Shown here piece by piece: positions 34,793 through 44,597 of a stretch of 64,000 nt of DNA (its first letter is position 1; the number at the start of each line of letters is the position of its first letter). Source of the DNA: Archaeoglobaceae archaeon (GTDB taxonomy: Archaea > Halobacteriota > Archaeoglobi > Archaeoglobales > Archaeoglobaceae); NCBI GenBank assembly GCA_025058735.1, contig JANXDX010000004.1:62001-126000 (forward strand). Reading direction: 5' to 3'. The position numbers and the translations under genes were made by a program. The notes below the pieces were generated by a model. It saw only the letters and a program-made list of their open reading frames with translations, had not been told where the DNA came from and did no database searches.

Positions 34793-35017
34793 TCAGAAAA
34801 GATCGTACCTCTCCAACCAAATGAAAGATTCTCTTCTCCTTTTAACAGTTACAGGTATAACTCCTCTTTCAAACTCCTCTACAGCTATTTCCAAAGGTTC
34901 TGTTTTATTAGTTTCAATCAAAACAGGAGCTCCCATTGCTATCTGTAAAGCTCTAGCTCCTACTATGCGAGCTCTCTCAAATCTTGTGTATTTAAACGGA
35001 AATACGATCAAGACCAC
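34793..35017 (-). CDS. rpoK: RNA polymerase subunit K (Rpo6)
   Basis: A 74-residue subunit (omega/Rpb6 equivalent) with the core [24 protein letters not shown] and the C-terminal [13 protein letters not shown]. The GTG at 35017 lies seven bases after the tRNA-Pro 3' end. TTG at 35011 is also possible and sits closer to GGGGTGG. Family members are often shorter at the N-terminus. Essential for polymerase assembly. Confidence 0.93.
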   Translation of the reverse strand: MVLIVFPFKYTRFERARIVGARALQIAMGAPVLIETNKTEPLEIAVEEFERGVIPVTVKRRRESFIWLERYDLF

Positions 35018-35023
35018 CCCTTA

Positions 35024-35098
35024 TGGGGCCGCCGAGATTTGAACTCGGGTCACGGCGCCCCGAACGCCGTAGGATTTTCCAGGCTACCCCACGGCCCC
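35024..35098 (-). tRNA. tRNA-Pro(CGG)
   Basis: Acceptor GGGGCCG pairs with CGGCCCC, with discriminator A. The anticodon arm is CGGCG-TTCGGGG-CGCCG, anticodon CGG for codon CCG. The T arm is CCGAG-TTCAAAT-CTCGG. No intron and no encoded CCA. It lies inside the ribosomal operon between rpoN and rpoK, and its first 15 bases are also the last codons of rpoN, so processing of the operon transcript must release it or it has a promoter within rpoN. Confidence 0.94.
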
Positions 35099-35317
35099 AT
35101 GAAATCTAATAAGTTCTTTAATTATAGACTTGTGAGTTAGAAACATCCTCCTACAACAGTATCTCTTTATTCCAAGTTCATCTAAAGCTTGTTTTGGAGT
35201 TCTACCTTTTTTAATTAGATCCTTGTATTTCTCGTAAAAGTGAGCTATAACTGCTCCGCATGAAAAACATCTTATCGGAAAGTCTGAGGAATTTTCATCA
35301 AACGGAATTCCAGACAT
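35084..35317 (-). CDS. rpoN: RNA polymerase subunit N (Rpo10)
   Basis: A 77-residue zinc-bound subunit. Zinc ligands are RCFSCG and the paired cysteines of KRYCCRRM. The N-terminus has about ten extra residues (SGIPFDENSS) before FPIRCFSCG compared with typical 60-70-residue proteins. The frame continues through the tRNA-Pro 5' end, giving FHGAVG and stopping at the TAG in its D arm. Part of the S9-RpoN-RpoK conserved cluster. Confidence 0.94.
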   Translation of the reverse strand: MSGIPFDENSSDFPIRCFSCGAVIAHFYEKYKDLIKKGRTPKQALDELGIKRYCCRRMFLTHKSIIKELIRFHGAVG

Positions 35318-35319
35318 AG

Positions 35320-35715
35320 CTATCTGTAAGATGTTTGACCTCTCTTTCTAGCCCCTCTTCCACCTTGTAACTTAGGTAGCTTTCTTCTAATGTCACTTAC
35401 TAGTAAAGTTCTATCGTATTCTAGGTAAGCTTTCTTCAGCTCCTCATCTTTACTGTATTCAACCAAAGCCTTTGCTATAGCTGTCCTAGCAGCTTCAGCT
35501 TGTCCCATGAACCCTCCACCCTTTACAGTTACATCTACATCTACTTGTTTAGCTAGATCTTTCGCTATTATCAAAGCCTCCATAATTTTCAACCTCGCCA
35601 TCTCAGGTTTATGGATCTCTATCGGAATGTTGTTTATCCTAACTCTACCTTTTCCAGGTCTTAAAACTGCTTTTGCTACAGCAGTTTTCCTTTTACCAGT
35701 TGTTAAAACTATCAT
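35320..35715 (-). CDS. rps9: 30S ribosomal protein S9
   Basis: About 131 residues with VLTTGKRKTAVAKAVLRPGKG at the start, KGGGFMGQAEAARTAIAKAL in the middle and the basic tail LQGGRGARKRGQTSYR that contacts P-site tRNA. Codons upstream to 35724 are open, but ATG at 35715 overlaps the rpl13 stop as ATGA and matches the family start. Conserved operon with rpl13 and rpoN. Confidence 0.97.
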   Translation of the reverse strand: MIVLTTGKRKTAVAKAVLRPGKGRVRINNIPIEIHKPEMARLKIMEALIIAKDLAKQVDVDVTVKGGGFMGQAEAARTAIAKALVEYSKDEELKKAYLEYDRTLLVSDIRRKLPKLQGGRGARKRGQTSYR

Positions 35716-36170
35716 ACTTTCCACCCTAAGTGTTTACATATCTCTTCTAAAGTTACAAACTTGTCTGTTTTTGAAACTTTCTCAAACAAAGCCTCCTCAA
35801 CTACTTCAAATTCCATGCTTTTTAATTTTTCAGGAACTCCTATAAACACTCTTAACCTTTTATAGGCTTCTCTTCCTCTTCTACTTTTCCATGGAAGCAT
35901 TCCCCTTACAGTTCTTTTGAACACCTTTTCCGGATGCTTTGGGAAGTAAGGGCCTTTTTCTTTACTTCCCCTATCGTACTTTTCTTTATAGATTTGTAGT
36001 ACTACTTCTGGTTTTCCAGTTACTATAGCTTTTTCAGCATTGATTACGACTATCTTTTCACCCTTTAACAACCTCTTAGCTATTACGCTTGAAAGTCTGC
36101 CAAGTATGTGACCTTCGGCGTTTACGACTTTAAAAGTTTCAAAATTTTTCAAAACCCTTTCAACGTTCAT
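35712..36170 (-). CDS. rpl13: 50S ribosomal protein L13
   Basis: A 152-residue protein: VVNAEGHILGRLSSVIAKRLL, the NAEKAIVTGKP block and RTVRGMLPWKSRRGREAY, all typical of archaeal L13. GAGGTG lies five bases before the ATG. It starts nine bases after rpl18e and overlaps rps9 by four bases. C-terminal region (VTLEEICKHLGWKV) is the archaeal extension. Confidence 0.97.
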   Translation of the reverse strand: MNVERVLKNFETFKVVNAEGHILGRLSSVIAKRLLKGEKIVVINAEKAIVTGKPEVVLQIYKEKYDRGSKEKGPYFPKHPEKVFKRTVRGMLPWKSRRGREAYKRLRVFIGVPEKLKSMEFEVVEEALFEKVSKTDKFVTLEEICKHLGWKV

Positions 36171-36179
36171 CGTAACACC

Positions 36180-36551
36180 TCAAGTTATTATCCTGACGTT
36201 GCTACCACTTGGGTTCATTTTTAGAAGTTCAGATATGTTTAAACATTCACCTCCTGCAGCTTTTATTTTTTCCTTTGCAGTCTCTGAAAAACTTAAAGCT
36301 GCAACTTTTACAGATTTACTGATGTTTCCAGATCCTAAGACTTTTCCAGGAACTACAACGAATTCATCAGCTTTAGCGTACCTTTCTATCTTTGAGACGT
36401 TTACCGAAGCGTAAAGTTTTCTAGGCTTAGCAAGTCTTTCAGCTAGATCTTTCCAAACTGCAGCATTTTTACCAGCTTTAATTAGCTCTTCGATGAGAGT
36501 TACAAGGTTTGGATTGCTTTTTCTCTTCAACATCTTTCTAATCCTACTCAC
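36180..36551 (-). CDS. rpl18e: 50S ribosomal protein L18e
   Basis: A 123-residue protein with KRKSNPNLVTLIEEL, AVWKDLAERLAKPRKLYASVNVSKI and VPGKVLGSGNISKSV. GTG start with GGTGA five bases upstream. It is the first gene of the ribosomal cluster and is divergent from the DUF151 gene with 66 bases between, which must contain both promoters. Confidence 0.96.
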   Translation of the reverse strand: MSRIRKMLKRKSNPNLVTLIEELIKAGKNAAVWKDLAERLAKPRKLYASVNVSKIERYAKADEFVVVPGKVLGSGNISKSVKVAALSFSETAKEKIKAAGGECLNISELLKMNPSGSNVRIIT

Positions 36552-36617
36552 CCAATCACCTTTGCGATGCTTGTAGATGTGAATTTAAACTTTTGCGAAG
36601 CACAAGTGTTATAACTT

Positions 36618-37073
36618 ATGCTGTCGATTTTAATTGTGCTCGTGGCTGAAGTGTTTGGAGTGTTTGCTGAAAGAAGTATGCTTGGATTTTCTCCGGTAGT
36701 AGTTTTAAGGGCTGAAAATGGCAGAGTTCTTCCAATATATATAGGTATAGCTGAAGCTTTGGCAATATACACCGCTCTACGTGGTGAAATTCCTCCAAGG
36801 CCAATGACTCACGATTTACTTGCAGACGTTATAAGGAAGTTGAACGCAAAAGTTGAAAGGATCGTAATAGACGACCTGATCGAGAACACTTTTTACGCTA
36901 GGATCGTTTTAAAGCAAGACGATAGAGTTGTTGAAGTCGACGCTAGGCCAAGCGATAGTATAGCTATTGCTGTTAGGATGAAGGTTCCAATATACGTTGA
37001 AGAGTTCATCCTAAACGAAGCTGGAAAAGATGATGTTCCAGAAACTTTTGTTGATCTAGGATCTTTAGTTTAA
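36618..37073 (+). CDS. Bifunctional nuclease family protein (DUF151)
   Basis: A 151-residue protein with [64 protein letters not shown], the DUF151 core. Plant and bacterial members have been reported to act on DNA and RNA; activity in archaea is untested. The first 12 residues are hydrophobic, perhaps an added N-terminal helix, or the true start may be internal. TATA-like ATTTAAACTTTT at 36581-36593 suggests a leaderless start. Shares a TTAA stop with purA. Confidence 0.88.
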   Translation: MLSILIVLVAEVFGVFAERSMLGFSPVVVLRAENGRVLPIYIGIAEALAIYTALRGEIPPRPMTHDLLADVIRKLNAKVERIVIDDLIENTFYARIVLKQDDRVVEVDARPSDSIAIAVRMKVPIYVEEFILNEAGKDDVPETFVDLGSLV

Positions 37074-38083
37074 CATTTTTCCCTTCTCAAATCTACTATC
37101 TGTTTCAAATCTGGCCCAGTTGAGATCAAAGTTACTGGAACTTTTACATCATCTTCAACTTGTTCTACGAACTTTTTTGCTTTGTAAGTTAACTTGTCCC
37201 ATTCTCTTACACCAAAACATTCTTTGTCAAGCTTGTCCATTCCAGTTAAAGCTATCTGAGTAGCTCCGTTCACTATTGCTGAATATCTGGCAAATTTACC
37301 ATCCCAGTAGCCGATCCTTCTCCTTCTTCCAGTTACGGTTCCATATTCAACTATTCCAAGTTTTTCAGCATCCTCCTGAGACATTTCTGTTGGAAATGGG
37401 CCACCACCAACTCTTGTTGGAAAACATTTGAACACGACAATTACTTCGTCAACTTTCGTAGGTCCTAAACCAACGTCCGAAGCTATAGCTGAAGCAGTTG
37501 TATCTTTTGAAGTTACGTAGGGATAAGTTCCGTAGTACAAACTCAGACCAAAGCCTTGGGTCCCTTCAACCAGTACATCTTCTCCCCTATCCAAAGCCTC
37601 GTTTATTTCTAAAGGGACATCTGTAAGAAAATTCTTCAACTGTTCTACATCTTTGGCTTGTTTTGCAATTCTTTTAACTCTATCAACGTTTGCAGGCCCG
37701 CAACCGGTTCCGGTTGTTCCTATTTTTCCCTTTAGATGAACATCACTTTTATCCTCTTCTATATGTTTCTCCTCTATTATTGCACATCTATAGTCAAGTT
37801 TTGTTCTCTTTTCAACTTTCAAAGTTTGAACTTCGCTGAGAAAAACTTTTGGATCGACCAAAACTCCTGCACCGATCAAAAGTTTAGCCTTTTCGTATAT
37901 AAAACCGGATGGGATCATTCTAACTCCAAACTTCTGACCATCTATTTCAACTGTATGTCCAGCGTTTGGTCCAACTCCACCTCTAGCAACTATGGACGGC
38001 AAGTCTTTCATAGATAAGTAAGAGATAATTTTTCCTTTTCCCTCATCTCCCCAAAATCCACCTACTACTATCGTCGCAACCAT
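37070..38083 (-). CDS. purA: Adenylosuccinate synthetase
   Basis: A 337-residue enzyme of AMP synthesis (IMP plus aspartate plus GTP). Motifs: [12 protein letters not shown] phosphate loop, [37 protein letters not shown] and [11 protein letters not shown]. It is shorter than bacterial PurA (about 430), as known for archaeal forms. ATG start. Divergent from the GTPBP1-like gene. Shares the TTAA stop with DUF151. Confidence 0.96.
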   Translation of the reverse strand: MVATIVVGGFWGDEGKGKIISYLSMKDLPSIVARGGVGPNAGHTVEIDGQKFGVRMIPSGFIYEKAKLLIGAGVLVDPKVFLSEVQTLKVEKRTKLDYRCAIIEEKHIEEDKSDVHLKGKIGTTGTGCGPANVDRVKRIAKQAKDVEQLKNFLTDVPLEINEALDRGEDVLVEGTQGFGLSLYYGTYPYVTSKDTTASAIASDVGLGPTKVDEVIVVFKCFPTRVGGGPFPTEMSQEDAEKLGIVEYGTVTGRRRRIGYWDGKFARYSAIVNGATQIALTGMDKLDKECFGVREWDKLTYKAKKFVEQVEDDVKVPVTLISTGPDLKQIVDLRREKC

Positions 38084-38218
38084 GATCCAAGTTTTGCTTT
38101 GAATTTAAAAACTTGTACATTTTTAAATTTTATTTAATTAGATTATTTAATATATAAATAAAAATAAATATTTCAAGTTTACACTGAAAAAATTTAAAGT
38201 TCGACGCAAGATCTATCT

Positions 38219-39787
38219 GTGCAAAAACTTGCAGAGTTACTTGAGAAGGGAGAGGGAGAAAATGTAGAGTTCAAAGAATATCTAAGTGATCACCACCTGA
38301 GAGAGGGTAGGTTTCGGCAGTTGGCATGTCAAATGAACCACAGAGTTATAATGGGTAAAGGAAAAGCTTACTATGTTGTAGGAGTTTCAGATTCTGGAAA
38401 ACTTCAAGGTTTAGACAGTTCAAGCTTTTCAAAGACAGTTGAAATATTAAAAAAGCTTGCCGAGGAAATAGAAGCAGAAATAAGTTCTGTGGAAAAATAC
38501 GAAATAGATCTTGGAAGGTTCGTTGGAATAGTTGAAATATCTAAGAAAAATGCAAAAGAACACATAGTAGTTGGAACTGCCGGTCACGTAGATCATGGTA
38601 AATCTACACTCGTAGGCTGTTTAATAACTGGAAAACCAGACGATGGAAATGGAGCTAGTAGAGTTTATCTTGATGTACTAAAACATGAAATAGAAAGAGG
38701 CCTGAGTGCTGAACTCAGTTTTGCAGTTTTGGGATTTAAGAATGGAAGATCTGTAAGGATGCTAAATCCTTTGAATAAGTTTGAAAAAGCGTCAGTTATA
38801 GAAAAGTCTGAGAAAATTGTTAGCTTTGTAGATACAGTTGGACACGAACCTTGGCTTAGAACAACTATAAGAGGCCTTTTAGGACAAAAGATCGATTACG
38901 GCTTACTAGTTGTAGCTGCAAACGATGGAATAATGAGGATGACAAAGGAACACTTAGGAATACTCGTTGCAATAGAAATACCTGTGATCATAGCTGTAAC
39001 AAAGATAGACATGGTTTCCAAAGAAAGAGTAAGGGAAGTAGTTTTAGACATATTCAAGCTTTTAAGGAACATTGGAAGGTCACCGATTTTGATTAAGAAC
39101 TGCGATGAAGCCAAAAAAATTTCAAAGATCTTGAGTGAAAATCCACTAGTAGTTCCGATCATCTTAACTTCAGCTTTAACGCTTGAAGGCTACGACTTGC
39201 TCGAGACACTTTTACTACACTTACCGAAAAGGTACTCGGTTAAAGACGACTTCCTAATGTATATAGATAAGATATACACGATAACAGGTGTAGGAACTGT
39301 TGTCAGCGGAAGTGTAAAGTCTGGTGAACTTAAAGAGGGAGAGGAGGTATTTGTAGGCCCACTCAACGATGGTAGTTTCATTAAAGCAAAAGTAATGAGC
39401 ATAGAAATGCATCACTTTAGGATAGGTAAAGCTAAAACTGGAGACATCATTGGAATAGCTCTAAAAAATGTTCGCTACGACGAACTAAGGAGAGGAATGG
39501 TAGTTTCAAAGAAGATCTTGAAGACTGTAAAAGAGTTTGAAGCTGAGGTTTTTGTTTTTACTCATCCAACTTTAATAAAGCCAGGCTACGAGCCAGTTTT
39601 ACACGTTGAAACCGTCAGTGAAACTGTTATATTCGAAGAAATAGAGAAAGGTTACCTGAAAGCTGGAGACAGAGGGAATGTAAAGATGAAATTCAAATAT
39701 AAACCAAACGTCGTATTTGAAGGTCAGAAGTTCATATTCAGGGAAGGCAGAAGTAAGGGTATGGGGGAAATCAAGAAAATTTTTTAA
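38219..39787 (+). CDS. GTPBP1-like translational GTPase with AlbA_2-like N-terminus
   Basis: A 522-residue protein. Residues 1-110 (NVEFKEYLSDHHLREGR through GVSDSGKLQGLD) resemble an AlbA_2/Schlafen-type module. The GTPase follows with G1 GHVDHGKST (122-130), G3 DTVGHE and G4 TKID, then EF-Tu-like domains 2 and 3. GTPBP1 homologues bind aminoacyl-tRNA and exosome in eukaryotes; the archaeal role is unclear. GTG start. A 22-base gap to nikR. Confidence 0.9.
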   Translation: MQKLAELLEKGEGENVEFKEYLSDHHLREGRFRQLACQMNHRVIMGKGKAYYVVGVSDSGKLQGLDSSSFSKTVEILKKLAEEIEAEISSVEKYEIDLGRFVGIVEISKKNAKEHIVVGTAGHVDHGKSTLVGCLITGKPDDGNGASRVYLDVLKHEIERGLSAELSFAVLGFKNGRSVRMLNPLNKFEKASVIEKSEKIVSFVDTVGHEPWLRTTIRGLLGQKIDYGLLVVAANDGIMRMTKEHLGILVAIEIPVIIAVTKIDMVSKERVREVVLDIFKLLRNIGRSPILIKNCDEAKKISKILSENPLVVPIILTSALTLEGYDLLETLLLHLPKRYSVKDDFLMYIDKIYTITGVGTVVSGSVKSGELKEGEEVFVGPLNDGSFIKAKVMSIEMHHFRIGKAKTGDIIGIALKNVRYDELRRGMVVSKKILKTVKEFEAEVFVFTHPTLIKPGYEPVLHVETVSETVIFEEIEKGYLKAGDRGNVKMKFKYKPNVVFEGQKFIFREGRSKGMGEIKKIF

Positions 39788-39809
39788 ATAATGATAAAGA
39801 AAATATTGT

Positions 39810-40223
39810 ATGGAAGAAGAGATCGCAAGAATTGGAGTAAGTTTACCAAAAAATCTGCTTGATGAATTTGATAAAGTCATAGCTAATAGGGGTTACTCTT
39901 CTAGAAGTGAAGCTATAAGAGATGCTATAAGAGCTTACCTGCTCGAATACAAGTGGCTTGAAAAAGAGGAAGGACAAGTTGTTGGAGCTATAAGTTTGGT
40001 TTACGATCATTCAGTTAAAGGAATAAGCGATGCGATAACTGATGTTCAGCATGAGTTTAACGTCTACATAAGTGCAAGTGTTCACCTTCATTTGGATGCT
40101 GAACAGTGCCTGGAGATAGTACTTGTTAGGGGAGATATAGCTCAGATAAAGAAGTTGATTGATAAGCTTATATCCTTGCGCGGAGTTCTGAACGTAAAGT
40201 TCATGACTGCATTCAGATTATAA
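39810..40223 (+). CDS. nikR: Nickel-responsive regulator NikR
   Basis: A 137-residue ribbon-helix-helix plus ACT-domain regulator. N-terminal RIGVSLPKNLLDEFDKV with SRSEAIRDAIR is the DNA-binding part. Nickel ligands H81, H92, H94 and C100 keep the spacing of E. coli H76, H87, H89, C95. It should repress nickel uptake when nickel is plentiful, but no nickel transporter gene is in this window. The stop is next to that of polB on the other strand (TTATAA). Confidence 0.94.
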   Translation: MEEEIARIGVSLPKNLLDEFDKVIANRGYSSRSEAIRDAIRAYLLEYKWLEKEEGQVVGAISLVYDHSVKGISDAITDVQHEFNVYISASVHLHLDAEQCLEIVLVRGDIAQIKKLIDKLISLRGVLNVKFMTAFRL

Positions 40224-42539
40224 AAATTTGTCCAAGCTAAGTTGCGAGCTACCTTTGATCGATGCTTCACTGTAACCAAATCTTTCAAGGATTCTAAGAA
40301 CTACTGGGACTATTTGGTGGTCTATGTAGTAGTCTTTATCTATTTTTTTGTTCTCAATTCCATTTTTCGTTCTAATCTTTAAGTTCTCTCCATCAAAATT
40401 TTCTATCAGATCTATCGGATAAGCTCTATCTCCTACATTTCCAGAGCCTTTCACTACAACATATCCAACTTTAGATCCGACAGAATAGTAGAAACCGAGC
40501 TCTATAGCTCTCAAAGCTGCTTTAACGTGGGCCTGCATGGCTTCATATTTCGATGGCTTCTTTGTCAATCCCTTGTATATTACAACTTCTTCGAGCTCAA
40601 CCTCTCCATTTTTAACCTTACTTATAACCTCTCTAACGAACTTCACAGCTTTCTCAGGATTTCTTTCTCTCAATATGATCTCTACAACTTTACTTTGGAC
40701 TCTTTTTGCAAGTTCGCACCAATCTCCTCTTCTAACTTCTAATCCTCTAACTACGATTTTTTCATCTGAAGTAAGGCCAGCATATCTTTTCTTTTCTACA
40801 AAGAATATAGTTTTGTAAAACTCATCTATTTCTATCTGTATAGGCATCTCTGATGAAATTCTTTCTATCAGCCTGTAGACTTCTTTTTCAATTTCTTCTA
40901 AATTTTTTCCTGGAATTTTTATAAATATACTGTCAGTATCTCCGTAGAGAACTTCGAAACCCATTTCACTAGCTATTTTTATTGAACTCTTTATAAAATA
41001 CCTTCCCCATGCAGTAGTTGCCTCAGCACATTCCTTGCAATACCATCTTGCCAAATTCCATCCCATGTATCCATAAAAAGAATTCGTCAAAATTTTCAAA
41101 GTTTGTTGTTTTATATCTAATAGTTTGTAATCTTCAGCTTTCGCTTTGAGCATAGCCTTCTTTATTTCTCTTCTTTTCTCTATCAACCTTTTTATTATAG
41201 AAGTGAAAAATCCATCTGGTCTTTTTCTGAACTTATGACCAACTTCTGGGGCTTTGTAGCAATCTCCTTCAAAGCTCAAAGTATCTGGGCTTATGTTGAA
41301 AGCTAGCATTATGGAAGGATACATGCTGGCAAAATCTAAACAGACAACGTTTTCATGTAAACCTCTAGCAGGTTCAAGAACAAAGCCGCCTTCATAGCTT
41401 TCAGCAAGTTCTGGTGGATTCGGTGCAATCTCTCCATTTTTTTTCGCTTCACTCATCAAAAGCCACTCAACTTGCTTTCCCCTTCCGATCCTTGTAACGT
41501 CATCTAATGGGATCCTTATCATCTTAGAAAGTTCATAGTTCATCGGTAGCAGTTCGTTTGCTATTAAATACGTCTGGATTACATCCTTCTTAGCGTGTGC
41601 CAAAACTTTTTCCTTTTCTCCACTTGTCCAAAACTTGTAGATGTCTTTTGCTTCTATATCTTCAACTTCAACTTTTGCACCGAGGTATTCTGCGATGTTT
41701 TCAAGTTTTTTAACTTTGACCTCGCTTATTCTCATGGCCAGATCGTAAAGATCAACGTTCAGCCTTCCAGCGATCTTAGGTCTTCCACCTCTGAAAGTTA
41801 ACTCAGATCCATCTCTCCCAATCTCAACTGGAATGTTCCACTTCTCAGCTCTCTTTTTTATGTAAGGCCAGTCGAAGGAGTCTTGATTGTAGCCGACGAT
41901 TATGTCCGGATCGAAGTCTTTCACAATTTTTACAAAATTTTTAATTATGTCCCTCTCACTTCCTTCGAGTAAAAATTCTTTGTCACCTATCTTTACGGCT
42001 ATCACAATTATCTGATCTCTCTCAGGATCTGGCATTCCAAAAGACGATAGCATTTCGCAGTCGAAAGCTAAAATTTTTAGATCAGGAAAATCAATTCTGT
42101 TAACTCTTTCAACTCTCTCAACTTCGTAAGTTCTTACGAGTGAATCTCCAACTAATTTCCCCTCTACTTTGATTCCATCCATGCAGGCCAGATCCTTATC
42201 TATAAGGTAGCGATAGGCAAAAGGTATGTCCGCTTCTCTAACTTCAAAGAACTTCGAAAAATACTCTCTCAAAATTGGAACATGCTGTGGATGCTTAGCA
42301 TAAACCTTTGTAACTTCAACTTCTTTTCCAAGGATCTTGACCTTTACTTTTTCATAAGATTCTGGAGAAACTTCAGCCTTTTTAAAAATTTCATCGTCAA
42401 AGCCTAAAACGTAGAAGTAAGGCTTGAAGTTTCGATCGTAAGCTACGAAAATTCCTTCTGAATCTTTACACCACATCCTTATTACCGCTTTTCCTCCAAC
42501 TGTAACGTAATCGACATCCAACAACCAACCTTCAACCAC
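40218..42539 (-). CDS. polB: DNA polymerase, family B
   Basis: A 773-residue replicative-type polymerase. 3'-5' exonuclease motifs FDCEML (Exo I), GYNQDSFDWPY (Exo II) and YAKKDV-like HAKKDVIQTY (Exo III). Polymerase motifs DFASMYPSIM (A), KILTNSFYGYMG (B), YGDTDSIFIK (C). The N-terminal region is the uracil-reading domain. No intein is seen; the frame is uninterrupted. ATG start, with a 122-base divergent region to the FAD gene. Confidence 0.96.
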   Translation of the reverse strand: MVEGWLLDVDYVTVGGKAVIRMWCKDSEGIFVAYDRNFKPYFYVLGFDDEIFKKAEVSPESYEKVKVKILGKEVEVTKVYAKHPQHVPILREYFSKFFEVREADIPFAYRYLIDKDLACMDGIKVEGKLVGDSLVRTYEVERVERVNRIDFPDLKILAFDCEMLSSFGMPDPERDQIIVIAVKIGDKEFLLEGSERDIIKNFVKIVKDFDPDIIVGYNQDSFDWPYIKKRAEKWNIPVEIGRDGSELTFRGGRPKIAGRLNVDLYDLAMRISEVKVKKLENIAEYLGAKVEVEDIEAKDIYKFWTSGEKEKVLAHAKKDVIQTYLIANELLPMNYELSKMIRIPLDDVTRIGRGKQVEWLLMSEAKKNGEIAPNPPELAESYEGGFVLEPARGLHENVVCLDFASMYPSIMLAFNISPDTLSFEGDCYKAPEVGHKFRKRPDGFFTSIIKRLIEKRREIKKAMLKAKAEDYKLLDIKQQTLKILTNSFYGYMGWNLARWYCKECAEATTAWGRYFIKSSIKIASEMGFEVLYGDTDSIFIKIPGKNLEEIEKEVYRLIERISSEMPIQIEIDEFYKTIFFVEKKRYAGLTSDEKIVVRGLEVRRGDWCELAKRVQSKVVEIILRERNPEKAVKFVREVISKVKNGEVELEEVVIYKGLTKKPSKYEAMQAHVKAALRAIELGFYYSVGSKVGYVVVKGSGNVGDRAYPIDLIENFDGENLKIRTKNGIENKKIDKDYYIDHQIVPVVLRILERFGYSEASIKGSSQLSLDKFL

Positions 42540-42661
42540 AGAGAAAATACTCGAAAAAGTTAAAGTTTTTTGCTCGAATAATTTTTTAATTTAATATTTA
42601 TTTTTTTAATTTCAATTTAACTTTGAGAAACTCTTTTTATGCAGTAAGATGAAATTTTTTT

Positions 42662-43384
42662 GTGGTAACAGTAGATTACGTAGTAGTTGGTGCAGGATAC
42701 GCTGGATTGATGTGTGGAAAAAAATTGACAGAGAAGGGATTGAATACTCTGATCTTTGAAATGAGAGAATCTGGAGGAGAACTAGTCGTTTTTTCAAAGC
42801 TCGATTATTTCAGAGAAAAGTACGAAAAGTACATAAAAGAGGTTGAAGAATTGAAAAGTTTGCTTTCAGTTGAAAAGGGGACAGTTATAAAATCGAAACC
42901 TGTAATAGTTAGCGGTGAAAATGGGCTGAAAAGATTGGATGCTAGGAAAGTACTCATATGCACAGGTGCAGCAGACTTGCTACCTCTGAAGCTGAACTTT
43001 TTAAGAAAGAAGATGAACGGAATTTATACACTTGACAACGCGTTGAGGTTGATAGCTGAGAAGAATAGAATAGGAGAAAAGATACTTATAGCTGCTAAGA
43101 ATGAAGAAGTTGTAAAGATTGCAGAGCAGCTATTTTTAAGCTTAAACTACAACGTAGAAACTGTGGAAATATCTGGAGAAATAAACGTCTTCGGAAAGGA
43201 AAGAGTTGAGAGTGTTGAAGCTGGTGGTGAAAATTTTAAATGTGACACTTTGGTAATTTACAAGGGAAGAGAAGCTTTCAATCCACTAAAACTCCGAGGA
43301 ACTCCAGTTGGTAACATAGTTACATGTACTTACAACTACTCAAAGGTTGAAAGCAACGTTAAAAACTTCCTAGCAAAGCTTTAG
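42662..43384 (+). CDS. Small FAD-dependent oxidoreductase
   Basis: A 240-residue Rossmann protein with VVVGAGYAGLMCGKKL (GAGYAG at 10-15), acidic FE at the end of strand 2, and a central ICTGAADLLPL typical of thioredoxin-reductase-like flavoproteins. It lacks a CxxC redox motif and is short for the family, with one domain missing or reduced. GTG start. Seven bases before arfC, so likely cotranscribed. No reaction can be assigned. Confidence 0.75.
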   Translation: MVTVDYVVVGAGYAGLMCGKKLTEKGLNTLIFEMRESGGELVVFSKLDYFREKYEKYIKEVEELKSLLSVEKGTVIKSKPVIVSGENGLKRLDARKVLICTGAADLLPLKLNFLRKKMNGIYTLDNALRLIAEKNRIGEKILIAAKNEEVVKIAEQLFLSLNYNVETVEISGEINVFGKERVESVEAGGENFKCDTLVIYKGREAFNPLKLRGTPVGNIVTCTYNYSKVESNVKNFLAKL

Positions 43385-43390
43385 GTCAAT

Positions 43391-44068
43391 ATGCAAAGAT
43401 CAAAACCGTACGTGATCGTAAACATGGCAGCAAGTTTAGATGGAAAGATAAGCGATGAGAGTAGAAGACAGTTGAGGATTTCTTGTGAAGAAGATCTGAA
43501 AAGAGTTGATGTTTTGAGAGCCGATTGCGATGCAATAATGGTGGGGATTGGAACAGTTTTCTCAGACGATCCAAGTTTAAAAGTTAAGAGTGAAGCTTTA
43601 AGAATGAAGAGGATAGCAAGTGGAAAGAGCGAAAACCCTATCAGGATCGTTGTAGATAGCAAGTGCAGAATTCCCTTGAATGCAAAAGTTTTGGATAGAA
43701 GTGCTAAAACTATAGTTGCAGTTTCAAAGGCTGCAGACAGAAATAAAGTAGATGAAGTTAAAAAAAGGGGAGCTGAAGTTTTAGTTTTTGGAGAAGATCT
43801 AGTAGATTTGGAAGCTCTAATGGATCATTTGGCTAAAATTGAAATCAAAAAGCTTTTGGTTGAAGGCGGAGGAACTTTGGTTAGTTCTCTAGTAAAGCTT
43901 GGCCTTTTCGATGAGATAAACATATACTTCGCCCCTTTAATAGTTGGAGGAAAAGATTCGCCGACGATATGTGATGGAAGATCTTTCCTTAGAAAACTTG
44001 AAATAATTTCAATAGAAAAAATTGGAGAAGGTTTTTTGGTTAAAGCAAAGCCTTCAACTTTTCTTTAA
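43391..44068 (+). CDS. arfC: 2,5-diamino-6-(ribosylamino)pyrimidinone 5'-phosphate reductase (ArfC)
   Basis: A 225-residue RibD-C-type reductase of archaeal riboflavin/F420 synthesis. Motifs: [40 protein letters not shown] and [19 protein letters not shown]-dependent reduction before deamination distinguishes the archaeal/fungal route. The 3' end overlaps fumB by 29 bases. ATG start. Confidence 0.95.
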   Translation: MQRSKPYVIVNMAASLDGKISDESRRQLRISCEEDLKRVDVLRADCDAIMVGIGTVFSDDPSLKVKSEALRMKRIASGKSENPIRIVVDSKCRIPLNAKVLDRSAKTIVAVSKAADRNKVDEVKKRGAEVLVFGEDLVDLEALMDHLAKIEIKKLLVEGGGTLVSSLVKLGLFDEINIYFAPLIVGGKDSPTICDGRSFLRKLEIISIEKIGEGFLVKAKPSTFL

Positions 44069-44597
44069 CTTTTTTCTCAACTTCTTCGTATATACTATTT
44101 CCATGAGCATCTATAGCTACTATGCATGGAAAATCTTCTACTTCAAGTTCCCAAACAGCTTCAGGCATTCCTAACTCTTCCCAGTAAACGTTTTTTATTT
44201 TTAAAATTCTTTCAGCAGCAAGAGCTCCAGCCCCTCCTGTGAAAGCTAAGTATACTGCTTTCCCCTTCATAGCATTAACTACTTCCCTACTCATCCCACC
44301 TTTTCCTATGAAAGCTATACAGTTAACTCTTTTCAATATCTCTAGTGAAAATTTGTTCATTCTTGCAGAAGTAGTTGGGCCTGCTGAGATAACTTTGTTA
44401 TCTTTTACAATTGGACCACAGTGGTATATTACAGATCCGTCTAGTTCAAAAGGTAGTTTTTCTCCTTTTTTTAAAAACTCAACAATCTTTTCATGAGCTT
44501 CATCTCTAGCTGTATAAACTGTTCCAGTTACAGTTACTTCCTGTCCAACTTTTAGTTTTAAAACATCTCCAACTTTAACGGGTGTCCTCAAATTCAT
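44040..44597 (-). CDS. fumB: Fumarate hydratase (class I), beta subunit
   Basis: A 185-residue C-terminal-type subunit: [16 protein letters not shown], then [18 protein letters not shown] and AFIGKGGMS, with [10 protein letters not shown]. This is the TtdB/FumB-C-type partner of the Fe-S alpha subunit. It overlaps fumA by four bases. Class I dehydratase; the pair could also act on tartrate or mesaconate, but fumarase in the reductive or oxidative TCA is the likeliest. Confidence 0.92.
   Translation of the reverse strand: MNLRTPVKVGDVLKLKVGQEVTVTGTVYTARDEAHEKIVEFLKKGEKLPFELDGSVIYHCGPIVKDNKVISAGPTTSARMNKFSLEILKRVNCIAFIGKGGMSREVVNAMKGKAVYLAFTGGAGALAAERILKIKNVYWEELGMPEAVWELEVEDFPCIVAIDAHGNSIYEEVEKKVKEKLKALL

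Noticed and set aside
36548-36804. Antisense frames over the DUF151 start
   Set aside because: They cover the well-supported start of DUF151 and have no family match.
40218-42539. Intein in the DNA polymerase
   Set aside because: Motifs A, B and C are continuous at normal spacing and length is 773 residues, without an insertion.
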